This document shows positions 51,070 through 59,201 of a DNA stretch of 64,000 nt, in pieces. Numbering within the stretch: the first letter of the stretch is position 1; each line of letters starts with the position of its first letter. The DNA is from Aromatoleum toluolicum (GTDB lineage: Bacteria > Pseudomonadota > Gammaproteobacteria > Burkholderiales > Rhodocyclaceae), in assembly GCF_012911005.2 (NCBI RefSeq), contig NZ_WTVS01000013.1:1-64000 (forward strand). Reading direction: 5' to 3'. The translations under genes were made by a program, and so were the position numbers. The notes below the pieces were generated by a model. It worked only from the letters and a program-made list of their open reading frames with translations. It did no database searches and was not told where the DNA came from.

Positions 51070-52149
51070 ATGAAGATGTCGAGGCGAATCGAGATACGTG
51101 CAGCAGCGACCGCGGCCGATCCGCGCTGGGCGGCGGTGCAGGGGCGCGATGCGACGGCTGACGGGGCGTTCTGCTACGCGGTGCGGACCACCGGCGTGTA
51201 TTGCCGGCCATCGTGCGCGGCGCGCACGCCGCGGCCGGAGAACGTGGAGTTCTTCGCGACGGGCGAGGAGGCGGTCCGCGCCGGATATCGCGCGTGCCGG
51301 CGCTGCTCGCCGGACGGGCCTTCGCTCGCGCAGCAGTATGCGGAAGCGGTGGCCGCGCTGTGCCGGCAGATCGAGCAGGCGGAGACGCCGCCGACGCTGG
51401 AGGATCTGGCACATTCGGCGAACATGAGTCCCTTTCACCTGCACCGCGTCTTCAAGGCCGTCACGGGGACCACGCCGCGCGCGTATGCGAAGGCATGCCG
51501 GGCGGAGCGGATGCGCGCGAAGCTCGACGGCGGCGCGACGGTGACCGATGCGCTCTACGCGGCGGGATACGGGTCGAGCGGGCGCTTCTACGCTGATGCA
51601 GGGCGGACGCTGGGCATGACCGCCGGCAGCTATCGCGCGGGTGGCGAACGGCAACGGATCCGTTTTGCTGTCGGCCAGTGCTCGCTCGGCGCGATCCTCG
51701 TCGCGAGCACTGCGCTGGGCGTCTGTGCGATCCTCATCGGCGACGATCCCGACGCGCTCGTGCGCGACCTTCAGGACCGCTTCCCGCGAGCCGAACTGAT
51801 TGGCGGCGACGCGGATTACGAGCGCGTCGTGGCGACCGTGGTCGGCTTCGTCGAGGTGCCGAAACTGGGCCTGGACCTTCCGCTGGACGTGCGCGGCACG
51901 GCTTTCCAGATGCGCGTGTGGCAGGCGTTGCAGGAAATTCCCGCGGGCGCGACCGCGAGCTATACGGAGATCGCACGGCGCATCGGCGCACCCGCGGCGG
52001 TGCGTGCGGTCGCCGGCGCCTGCGCGGCGAACCCGCTCGCGGTGGCGATTCCATGCCATCGCGTGGTGCGCAGCGACGGCGGCTTGTCCGGCTATCGCTG
52101 GGGCGTCGAACGCAAGCGCCTGCTGCTCGCGCGCGAAGCGGCACAATGA
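51070..52149 (+). CDS. ada: Bifunctional Ada: methylphosphotriester and O6-methylguanine methyltransferase/activator
   Basis: A 359-residue adaptive-response regulator. N-Ada has a zinc site with Cys45, Cys49, Cys76 and Cys79 (TTGVYCRPSC, YRACRRC); Cys45 should be the phosphotriester acceptor. An AraC-type DNA-binding pair spans about 115-195. C-Ada holds the acceptor Cys328 in IPCHRVVRSDGGLSGYRWG. Methylated N-Ada activates its own operon. The stop overlaps alkA (ATGA). No clear Ada box was found in the 90 bp upstream. Confidence 0.97.
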   Translation: MKMSRRIEIRAAATAADPRWAAVQGRDATADGAFCYAVRTTGVYCRPSCAARTPRPENVEFFATGEEAVRAGYRACRRCSPDGPSLAQQYAEAVAALCRQIEQAETPPTLEDLAHSANMSPFHLHRVFKAVTGTTPRAYAKACRAERMRAKLDGGATVTDALYAAGYGSSGRFYADAGRTLGMTAGSYRAGGERQRIRFAVGQCSLGAILVASTALGVCAILIGDDPDALVRDLQDRFPRAELIGGDADYERVVATVVGFVEVPKLGLDLPLDVRGTAFQMRVWQALQEIPAGATASYTEIARRIGAPAAVRAVAGACAANPLAVAIPCHRVVRSDGGLSGYRWGVERKRLLLAREAAQ

Positions 52150-53048
52150 GGCGACAGGCGGCCGTCTCGATCGCCCTGCCGGCCGGATTCCGCGCGGGCG
52201 ACATCCTCGCGTTCCATCGGCGCGACACGCAGGAGCTGGCGGAACGCGTCACCGCGGATTCGCTCCACAAGGGCCTGTTGTGGGACGGGATTCCGGCCTG
52301 TCTGAACGTGCGCTTCGCGGCAGGGGTGGCGAGCGCGGAACTCGCGCTCGACGCTGAGCCGGCGCGGGACATCGAGCCGCGCTTCGGGACGATGGTGCGG
52401 CGCATGCTGGGGCTGGAGCAGGCGGTCGAGGCATTCGAGGAGCGCTTCCGCGACGATCCGGGCATCGGCCCGCTGATCGCGGCACAGAAGGGCCTGCGCG
52501 TGCCGGTCACGGCCATGCCTTTCGAGGCGCTGAGCTGGGCGGTGACGGGGCAGCAGATCAGCGTCGCGGCCGCCGTGTCGCTGCGGCGACGCTTGATCGC
52601 TGCCGCCGCTATCCGCCACACGTCCGGGCTGCTGTGCTATCCCGATGCGGCACGGCTCGCACACTTCACCGAGGACGTTCTCCGCGCTTCCGGCTTCTCG
52701 ACCGCGAAGGCGCGCACGCTGCTGGTGCTGGCGCGGCAGGTGGCCGCCGGGGAGCTGCCGCTCGACGCCTGGGCCGAAACGGCATCCGTCGACGAGATGC
52801 GTTCCAGCCTGCTCGCGGTGAGCGGTGTCGGGCCGTGGACCGTCGATTACGTGCTGCTGCGGGGTTTCGGCTGGCTCGACGGTTCGCTGCACGGCGACGT
52901 CGCGGTGCGTCGGGGGATGCAGGTGCTGCTAGGAACGGAGGGCAGGGTGGGCGAAGCCGAGGCAAAGGAATGGCTCGCCCGCTATGCACCGTGGCGTGCG
53001 CTGGTGGCGGCACACCTCTGGGCCGCAGGGACGGCGGTGGCGTATTGA
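52146..53048 (+). CDS. alkA: DNA-3-methyladenine glycosylase II
   Basis: A 300-residue HhH-GPD glycosylase that removes alkylated purines. It has the AlkA N-terminal domain (about 1-100), the WAVTGQQISVAAAVSLRRRL helix, the helix-hairpin-helix LLAVSGVGPWTVDYVLLRG, and the catalytic Asp in SLHGDVAVRRGMQ (near residue 252). Its ATG overlaps the ada stop, so both are co-expressed. This makes a complete alkylation-damage operon. Confidence 0.95.
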   Translation: MRRQAAVSIALPAGFRAGDILAFHRRDTQELAERVTADSLHKGLLWDGIPACLNVRFAAGVASAELALDAEPARDIEPRFGTMVRRMLGLEQAVEAFEERFRDDPGIGPLIAAQKGLRVPVTAMPFEALSWAVTGQQISVAAAVSLRRRLIAAAAIRHTSGLLCYPDAARLAHFTEDVLRASGFSTAKARTLLVLARQVAAGELPLDAWAETASVDEMRSSLLAVSGVGPWTVDYVLLRGFGWLDGSLHGDVAVRRGMQVLLGTEGRVGEAEAKEWLARYAPWRALVAAHLWAAGTAVAY

Positions 53049-53252
53049 GCGGCGGGCGTTCACGGACTTGTCCGCAAGGACGCAAGCCGGCGGGCCCCGG
53101 TCCCCGTGCGCACATCGCGGGACGCGCGGCCACGCGCCGTGTTCGCGGAAGGCGCCTTTCCCATGCAAGCTCGATTAGGATGGTATGGCCCTGTACCTGG
53201 ATATGGAGAAATTCTTGATTCGCGAGCACTTGGGTGAAGGAGCGCACGGCCG

Positions 53253-54374
53253 ATGACGGAACCGGCATTCATCGACATCGATGGTGGGCAGGTGCGCCTG
53301 CGGGGCGACTGGACGATTGCGAACTATGCGGCGCTTGCACCCGACGTCGCGCGTCAGCGGTCCCGGATCGCCGATGCCGCGGATGTGGACCTCGGCGCCG
53401 TCGGCGCACTCGACACCGCCGGCGTCAGCCTGCTGCACGACTTGCTGGGCAAGGACCGCCTTGCGGCGCTGGCCTCGGACGCGAGTCCGCTGCCGCCCGA
53501 ACGCCGCGCGCTGCTGCAGGCCGTGACCGGCGTGATCGACGCCGCAGCACCCGCGCCGCGCGCTGCGGGTTATGCCTTCGGCGACATCATGGAACACGCG
53601 GGCATCGGCATGCTCGCGTTCTGGCGTCACGTGATCGACATCGCCGGCTTTATCGGCATCACGCTGGAGACCTCGTTCCATGTGATGCTGCGGCCGCGGC
53701 GCTGGCGCATCACCTCGCTTGTCGCGAACCTCGAACGCTCGGGCCTCGATGCCGTGCCCATCGTCGCGCTGCTGACCTTCCTCGTCGGCGCGGTGGTCGC
53801 CTTCCTCGGTGCCACGGTGCTGGCCGGCTTCGGCGCCAGCATCTTCACGGTCGACCTCGTCGCGTTCTCCTTCCTGCGCGAGTTCGGGCCGATGCTCACC
53901 GCGATCATCGTCGCCGGTCGTACGGCGAGCGCCTTCACCGCCCAGATCGGTTCGATGCGCGCGAACGAGGAGATCGACGCGATCCGTGTGGGTGGATTGA
54001 ATCCCGTCGAGCTGCTCGTCGTGCCGCGCGTGGCCGCGCTGCTGCTGGCCCTGCCGATGCTGAGCTTCGTCGCGATGATCTCGGGCATCGTCGGCGGCAT
54101 GCTGGTGTGCGCGCTGACGCTCGAGATCTCTCCGACGATGTTCCTCTCGGTGCTGGAAAGCCACGTCGGCCTGCGGCATTTCATCGTCGGCATCTCCAAG
54201 GCACCGATCTTCGCCTTCCTGATCGCCGTCATCGGCTGCCTGGAAGGCTTCAGGGTGGAGGGCAGTGCGCAATCCGTCGGCGAGCACACGACCTCGTCCG
54301 TCGTGCAGTCCATCTTCATCGTGATCGTCGTCGATGCGGTAGCGGCGCTGTTCTGCATGGAGATGGGCTGGTGA
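53253..54374 (+). CDS. Mla-type ABC permease with N-terminal STAS-like domain (cluster 2)
   Basis: A 373-residue paralogue of the permease at 22325-23449. Residues 8-95 are STAS/MlaB-like (VRLRGDWTIANYA, then DLGAVGALDTAGVSLLHDL). The MlaE part begins near 115 and has FSFLREFGPMLTAIIVAGRTAS and RANEEIDAIRVGGLN, with C-terminal TTSSVVQSIFIVIVVDAV. The DTAG loop keeps the residues by which STAS partners contact the ATPase, whereas cluster 1 reads DSFG. AAGGAG stands about 10 bases before the ATG. It overlaps the ATPase gene by GTGA. Confidence 0.94.
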   Translation: MTEPAFIDIDGGQVRLRGDWTIANYAALAPDVARQRSRIADAADVDLGAVGALDTAGVSLLHDLLGKDRLAALASDASPLPPERRALLQAVTGVIDAAAPAPRAAGYAFGDIMEHAGIGMLAFWRHVIDIAGFIGITLETSFHVMLRPRRWRITSLVANLERSGLDAVPIVALLTFLVGAVVAFLGATVLAGFGASIFTVDLVAFSFLREFGPMLTAIIVAGRTASAFTAQIGSMRANEEIDAIRVGGLNPVELLVVPRVAALLLALPMLSFVAMISGIVGGMLVCALTLEISPTMFLSVLESHVGLRHFIVGISKAPIFAFLIAVIGCLEGFRVEGSAQSVGEHTTSSVVQSIFIVIVVDAVAALFCMEMGW

Positions 54375-55180
54375 CGAACGTCATCGAAGTGCGCGGCGTG
54401 CGCAACCAGTTCGGCCGGCAGGTGGTGCACGAGGGCCTCGATCTCGACGTGCGCCGCGGCGAGATCCTGAGCGTGGTGGGCGGTTCGGGTACCGGCAAGT
54501 CCGTCCTGCTGCGCACCATCGTCGGCCTCAACCGGCCCGCGGCGGGCAGCGTCAGCGTGTTCGGCGAGGATCTGCTCGGCCTGCCCGCGGCGCGGCGGGC
54601 CGCCATCGAGCGGCGCTTCGGCGTGCTGTTCCAGAAGGGCGCGCTGTTCTCGTCGCTGACCGTCGCCGAGAATGTCGCGCTGCCGCTCATCGAGCACGTC
54701 GGGCTCAAAGCCGCAGAAGCAGCACGGCTCGCCGCGCTGAAGATCGCGCTCGCCGGGCTGCCGGCCAACGCCGGCGAAAAGTATCCGTCAGACCTCTCCG
54801 GCGGGATGATCAAGCGCGCGGCCCTGGCACGCGCGCTTGCGCTCGACCCCGACATCCTGTTCCTCGACGAACCGACCGCAGGGCTCGATCCGATTGGCGC
54901 CGCCGCGTTCGACGAGCTGATCCTGACCCTGCGCGACGCACTCGGCCTCACCGTCTTCATGGTCACGCACGATCTCGATACGATCTACACCATCACCGAC
55001 CGGGTGGCCGTGCTCGCGCAGAAGCGCGTGCTCGTGAATGACCGGCTCAATGTCGTCGCCGACTTCGACGACGCGTGGATCCGCGAATACTTCCACGGTC
55101 CGCGCGGACGCGCGGCTGCGCAGGCCGTCCCGCCTGCGCAGCGGGTGCCGCATAATCTTTCCCACGGGGGACAAGCCTGA
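54371..55180 (+). CDS. Mla-type ABC transporter ATPase (cluster 2)
   Basis: A 269-residue MlaF-like ATPase. Walker A GGSGTGKSVLLR near residue 38, FGVLFQKGALFSSLTV, signature LSGGMIKRAALARAL, Walker B ILFLDEPTAGLDP and VTHDLDTI are intact. The start is a GTG at 54371 overlapping the permease stop. Its C-terminal ~30 residues are an added Ala/Pro-rich tail after the FHGPRGR segment, as in MlaF, which uses its tail at the dimer interface. Confidence 0.95.
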   Translation: MTNVIEVRGVRNQFGRQVVHEGLDLDVRRGEILSVVGGSGTGKSVLLRTIVGLNRPAAGSVSVFGEDLLGLPAARRAAIERRFGVLFQKGALFSSLTVAENVALPLIEHVGLKAAEAARLAALKIALAGLPANAGEKYPSDLSGGMIKRAALARALALDPDILFLDEPTAGLDPIGAAAFDELILTLRDALGLTVFMVTHDLDTIYTITDRVAVLAQKRVLVNDRLNVVADFDDAWIREYFHGPRGRAAAQAVPPAQRVPHNLSHGGQA

Positions 55181-56122
55181 ATGGAAACACGTGCCCATCA
55201 CGTGCTGATCGGATTCTTCACCCTGCTGGTGGTCGGGGCAGCGCTGATGTTCGCGCTGTGGCTCGGCAAGACCGACAGCGACAAGCAGTTCCGCACCTAC
55301 GACGTCGTCTTCCAGGAGGCGGTCACCGGCCTCTCCAAGGGCAGCACGGTCGAGTTCAACGGCATCAAGATCGGCGACGTGTCGAGCCTGCGGCTCGATC
55401 CGCAGGACCCGCGTCGCGTGTTCGCACGGGTGCGCGTCGATGGCGAGGCGCCGGTGCGCAGCGACACACGGGCGCGCCTCGTCCCTGCCGGGATCACCGG
55501 CATCTCGATCATCCGCCTGAGCAGCGGCGACGATCCGGCGAGCAAGCCGCTCGAAGGCGAAGCCGGACAGGTGCCGGTGATCGTCGCGACGCCGTCGCCG
55601 CTCAGCAAGCTGCTGGCCGACGGCGAGGACGCCATGCTCAATGCGAACCAGGTGCTGCTGCAGGCGCGCGAGCTCTTTTCCGCGGAAAACGTCGATAGCG
55701 TCGGCCGCATGCTGCACAACCTGGAGCAGGCTACCGGCGCGATCGCCTCCCAGCGCGAGGATCTCGCCCGCGCGCTGAAGGAACTGGCCGGTGCGAGCGA
55801 GCAGGCCAACGCGACGCTGGCCGAAGCCGCGAAGCTGGCGAAGGCGACCAACCGGCTCGTCGACGAGCGCGGCGTGCAGACCTTGCAGAGCGCCGAGAAC
55901 GCCATGGCCGCCTTCGAACGCGCGATGGCGAAAGTCGACACGCTGCTCGTCGAAAACCGCGCGCAGCTCGCCACCGGGGTTCGCGGCGCGGCCGAAATCG
56001 GGCCGGCGCTCGCCGAACTGCAGGACACGCTCGTGTCGGTACGAACGATCGCCCGGCAGCTCGAAACCCGGCCCACGGACTACCTGCTGGGCAATGAATC
56101 GATGAAGGAGTTCAAGCCATGA
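55181..56122 (+). CDS. MlaD-like MCE-domain protein (cluster 2)
   Basis: A 313-residue protein with one N-terminal membrane helix (VLIGFFTLLVVGAALMFALW) and an MCE domain at about 38-115 (AVTGLSKGSTVEFNGIKIGDV and ARLVPAGITGISIIRLSS). A long predicted coiled-coil C-terminal region follows (RALKELAGASEQANATLAE). It begins directly after the ATPase stop with no gap. It should form a periplasmic lipid-conducting ring with the permease. Confidence 0.94.
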   Translation: METRAHHVLIGFFTLLVVGAALMFALWLGKTDSDKQFRTYDVVFQEAVTGLSKGSTVEFNGIKIGDVSSLRLDPQDPRRVFARVRVDGEAPVRSDTRARLVPAGITGISIIRLSSGDDPASKPLEGEAGQVPVIVATPSPLSKLLADGEDAMLNANQVLLQARELFSAENVDSVGRMLHNLEQATGAIASQREDLARALKELAGASEQANATLAEAAKLAKATNRLVDERGVQTLQSAENAMAAFERAMAKVDTLLVENRAQLATGVRGAAEIGPALAELQDTLVSVRTIARQLETRPTDYLLGNESMKEFKP

Positions 56123-56772
56123 CCATCGTCTGCCGGAGAGCCAGGCGCGACGGGGCCGTGTCGCGCTGCGCGGTCGTGCTGGCCGCGACGCTGCTCCTTG
56201 CCGCGTGTTCCGTGCTGCCCAAGGCGGAGCCGGTCGACACCTACCTCCTCCCCGGAGCGCCCGATCGCAAGACAGACACCGGCACGCCGCTTCCCGTATC
56301 GCTGCGCGTGGCCAAACCGGCCAGCGGCGTCCACCTCGCCGGGCAGCGCATCGTGGTCATGCCAAAGAACAACCAAGTGAGCGTGTATCACGGCGCAAGC
56401 TGGAGCGAGCCCGCGCCGGTGCTGGTGCGCGACCGCCTGATCGACGCCCTGCGGGCCGACGGCCGGATCGCGGCGCTGAGCAGCGACGAGGCCCGGCTGC
56501 AGGCGGACTATGAAATCGTCAGCGACCTGCGTGCCTTCCAGAGCGAATACCGCGGAGACGTTCCGCAGGCTGTCGTGCGGCTCGACGTCCGCCTGGTCGA
56601 GCGCGAAGGGCGGCGCATCCTCGCCAGCCGCACCTTCGAGTCCGAAGCGCGTGCAGCGGGTGCCGATGTTCCGGCCGTGGTGAATGCCTTCGGCGCGGCT
56701 TCGACGCGCCTCGCCTCCGAGCTTGCAGCGTGGACGGTGGAGGAGATACGGCGGGTTCCGCCGCGGCAATGA
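56119..56772 (+). CDS. ABC-transport auxiliary lipoprotein, PqiC/DUF330 type (cluster 2)
   Basis: A 217-residue lipoprotein; the lipobox is LAAC with Cys30 after a basic N-region. Mature landmarks are VDTYLLPGAPD, SLRVAKPASGVHLAGQRIVVM, YHGASWSEPAPVLVRDRLIDAL and YEIVSDLRAFQSEY. It is the likely outer-membrane-facing partner of the cluster-2 MCE protein. It overlaps that gene by ATGA and is followed by a terminator-like hairpin. Confidence 0.92.
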   Translation: MTIVCRRARRDGAVSRCAVVLAATLLLAACSVLPKAEPVDTYLLPGAPDRKTDTGTPLPVSLRVAKPASGVHLAGQRIVVMPKNNQVSVYHGASWSEPAPVLVRDRLIDALRADGRIAALSSDEARLQADYEIVSDLRAFQSEYRGDVPQAVVRLDVRLVEREGRRILASRTFESEARAAGADVPAVVNAFGAASTRLASELAAWTVEEIRRVPPRQ

Positions 56773-56808
56773 TGCCGCCCGCAGGTTGGGTGGCCGTGCC
56801 GGGCGGCA
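56773..56808. terminator. Hairpin between the lipoprotein and MarR genes
   Basis: TGCCGCCCG directly after the stop codon pairs exactly with CGGGCGGCA at 56800-56808, with 18 bases between. It sits in the 51-bp convergent gap with no T run. Confidence 0.45.
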
Positions 56809-56823
56809 GGGAAGGGCAGGGCC

Positions 56824-57276
56824 CTACTTGCGGTGTGACTCCTGCCACTTGTCGAGCGAAACCAGCACCCTGTCCAACAGCGTGTGAAGGTGGTTCCAGT
56901 CCTCGCTGCTTAGATCCGCGAACATCTCGCGTTCGAGCCCCCGGCCGATCAGTTCGCCCTCGCGCCAGACCCGCATGCCGACGTCGGTCAGCGCGAGGTG
57001 CTGCTGACGGTTGTCGTTGACGTTGGGGCTGCGCGTGATGAGGCCGCGTTCCTCGAGAAATGCGATGTTCTTCGACAGCAGCGTCTTGTCGAGGACCAGC
57101 ATGTTGCCGAGATCCTTCGCCGTGATGCCGGGGTGGTCGTGAAGGAGGCGCAGCACGCGCAGCTCGCGAACACCGAGGCCGAAGGCCTTCTTGTAATACG
57201 TGTTGCCCGCCTTGATCGAGATGGTCTTGATCAGGTCGAGCTTGTAGGTGAGGTAGGGCGCGTTGGTGTCGTTCAT
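56824..57276 (-). CDS. MarR-family regulator
   Basis: A 150-residue winged-helix regulator (ELRVLRLLHDHPGITAKDLGNML, recognition helix VLDKTLLSKNIAFLEERGLI, wing SPNVNDNRQQHLALTD). It begins MNDTNAPYLTYKLDL at 57276. It converges on Mla cluster 2 and has an inverted repeat 57-78 bp upstream of its start. The regulated pathway may have been the deleted amidohydrolase gene beside it, now represented by a fragment, or a distant one. Confidence 0.92.
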   Translation of the reverse strand: MNDTNAPYLTYKLDLIKTISIKAGNTYYKKAFGLGVRELRVLRLLHDHPGITAKDLGNMLVLDKTLLSKNIAFLEERGLITRSPNVNDNRQQHLALTDVGMRVWREGELIGRGLEREMFADLSSEDWNHLHTLLDRVLVSLDKWQESHRK

Positions 57277-57332
57277 CACAATGCGTTGCCGGCACAATGT
57301 CGCCCGGAAAACTCCGTTGGCGTGAAAAAGGA

Positions 57333-57354
57333 CAACTCCATTATGACGGAGTTG
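57333..57354. promoter_or_regulatory. Inverted repeat upstream of the MarR gene
   Basis: CAACTCC-N8-GGAGTTG is a perfect dyad of the size MarR proteins bind, and a third AACTCCG half-site lies at 57310-57316. It is 57 bp upstream of the MarR start, suggesting autoregulation. Confidence 0.55.
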
Positions 57355-57391
57355 CCCCGGCCGGAATAGCGCGAGCTGATGTTTCCCGATC

Positions 57392-57490
57392 TCAGCGCAG
57401 GAAGGATTCCGCAAGTGCGACCCAATATGCCGCGCCGACCGGCAGGTTGCGGTCGTCGAAGTCGTACTGCGGTGAGCCGGTGGGGATCGT
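57392..57490 (-). pseudogene. C-terminal remnant of an M20 amidohydrolase
   Basis: On the minus strand the sequence ends SPQYDFDDRNLPVGAAYW followed by VALAESFLR and a stop. This matches the C-terminus of M20D amidohydrolases (hippurate hydrolase type), which end YDFND..LP.GA.YWV.L.E.FL. Only about 28-30 codons remain; upstream the reading runs out of similarity next to the recJ stop at 57510, and no start codon or catalytic part is present. It is read as a deletion remnant. Identity rests on recalled family consensus. Confidence 0.65.
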
Positions 57491-57509
57491 CCGCCGCGGC
57501 GGACGCGGC

Positions 57510-59201
57510 TCAGGCCGCTTCGAAGTGCTCCAGCATCAGCTGCAGACTCGTAATGCCGTTGTATTCGTTCGGCGCCAGGCGGAATGCCGCCCGGATCTGC
57601 TGTGGCGCGCCCTCGGCAAAGTTGAAGCGGATGCCGTCGAAGCGCACATTGTTCTTCGACAGCTGCAGCTTCAGGTGCTTGTCCTTGAGCAGGCGCTGGT
57701 TGTCGACGCGGAACACGTCGTCGAACAGCGGCGCCGGGAAGCCCTGGCCCCAGATGTCCTGCTCGATCAACCGCGCGGCCTCCAGGCTCATGTAGGCGGT
57801 CTCGAGCGGTCCGTCGGTGTCGAGCGTGCGGGTCAGGTCCGCGGGTTCCACGAGGGATCGGACCGTTTCCTCGAACACGCGCTGGAAGCGGTCGTAGTCC
57901 GTCTCGCGGATCGTCAGGCCTGCCGCCATCGAATGCCCGCCGAAGCGCAGAATCAGATCGGGATATTGCTTGCTCACCAGATCGAGGGCGTCGCGCAGAT
58001 GCAGGTTCTGGATCGAGCGCCCGGAGCCCTTCAGCTGCCCCTCGTCGCCGCGTGCGAAGGCGATCACCGGGCGGTGCAGCCTCTCCTTGATCCGGCCGGC
58101 GACGATCCCGATCACGCCCTGGTGCCAGTCCGGTTCGAACAGGCTGATGCTGGCGCAATTGCCGGGATCGAAATCCGCCAGGCGCGCGAGCGCCCCTTCC
58201 TGCATGTCCTGCTCGATGCCGCGTCGTTCGCGGTTCAGCCGGTCGAGTTCCTGTGCGATGTTGAGCGCCCGGCCCATGTCGTCGGTGATCAGGCATTCGA
58301 TGCCGAGGCTCATGTCCGACAGGCGGCCGGCGGCGTTCAGGCGCGGGCCGAGCCCGAATCCCATGTCGAAGGTGCTCGCGCGCAAAGCCTCGCGGCCGGC
58401 GACGGAGAACAGCGCGCGAATGCCGGGCTGCATGCGGTCGGCGCGCATCCGCGCGAGGCCTTGCGACACGAGAATGCGGTTGTTGTGATCGAGCTTCACC
58501 ACGTCGGCGACCGTGCCGAGGGCCACGAGATCCAGCAGTTCGCCGAGGTTCGGCTCCTGGCGTCCGGCAAACGCGCCGCGTTCGCGCAGTTCTGCGCGCA
58601 GGGCGAGCATGGTGTAGAACATCACGCCGACGCCGGCGAGCGATTTGCTCGGGAAGTCGCAACCGGGCTGGTTCGGGTTCACGATCACGTCGGCATCGGG
58701 GAGCGTGTCGCCCGGCAGGTGGTGATCGGTGATCACCGTCGCCATGCCGTAGCTGCGCGCCGCGGCAACGCCCTCCACGCTGGCGATGCCGTTGTCGACG
58801 GTGATCAGGACGTCGGGCTCCATGCGCGCGGCCAACTCGACGATGGCGGGCGTCAGGCCGTAGCCGTACTCGAAGCGGTTCGGCACCAAGTAGCCGACAT
58901 CCGCGCCGAAGGCACGCAGCGCCCGCACGCCGACCGCGCAGGCCGTTGCGCCGTCGCAGTCGTAGTCGGCGACGATCACCATGCGCGCGTCGGCCTCGAT
59001 CGCATCGGCCAGGAGCGCGGCGGCATCCTGCGCGCCCTTCAGCGCTGCGGGCGGAATCAGGGCCTTGAGCGAGTAGTCGAGTTCCTCGCGGCGTGAAATG
59101 CCGCGCGCAGCATAGATGCGGGCGAGCAGCGGATGGGTGCCGGCGTCGATCAGGCGCTGCATGGAGCGGGGTGGAATCGCCCGCGGTTGGATTCGGGTCA
59201 T
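57510..59201 (-). CDS. recJ: Single-stranded-DNA-specific exonuclease RecJ
   Basis: A 563-residue 5'-3' exonuclease of the DHH superfamily. Motif I-III residues are in VADYDCDGATACAVG (near residue 75), VDNGIAS and ITDHHLPGDTLPDADVIVNP (near 157), then FDMGFGLGPRLNAAGRLSD. The DHHA1 part has RFGGHSMAAGLTI. The chosen Met (59201, MTRIQPRAIP) overlaps the rpfE stop (ATGA). It acts in recombination and mismatch/base-excision repair. Confidence 0.97.
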   Translation of the reverse strand: MTRIQPRAIPPRSMQRLIDAGTHPLLARIYAARGISRREELDYSLKALIPPAALKGAQDAAALLADAIEADARMVIVADYDCDGATACAVGVRALRAFGADVGYLVPNRFEYGYGLTPAIVELAARMEPDVLITVDNGIASVEGVAAARSYGMATVITDHHLPGDTLPDADVIVNPNQPGCDFPSKSLAGVGVMFYTMLALRAELRERGAFAGRQEPNLGELLDLVALGTVADVVKLDHNNRILVSQGLARMRADRMQPGIRALFSVAGREALRASTFDMGFGLGPRLNAAGRLSDMSLGIECLITDDMGRALNIAQELDRLNRERRGIEQDMQEGALARLADFDPGNCASISLFEPDWHQGVIGIVAGRIKERLHRPVIAFARGDEGQLKGSGRSIQNLHLRDALDLVSKQYPDLILRFGGHSMAAGLTIRETDYDRFQRVFEETVRSLVEPADLTRTLDTDGPLETAYMSLEAARLIEQDIWGQGFPAPLFDDVFRVDNQRLLKDKHLKLQLSKNNVRFDGIRFNFAEGAPQQIRAAFRLAPNEYNGITSLQLMLEHFEAA

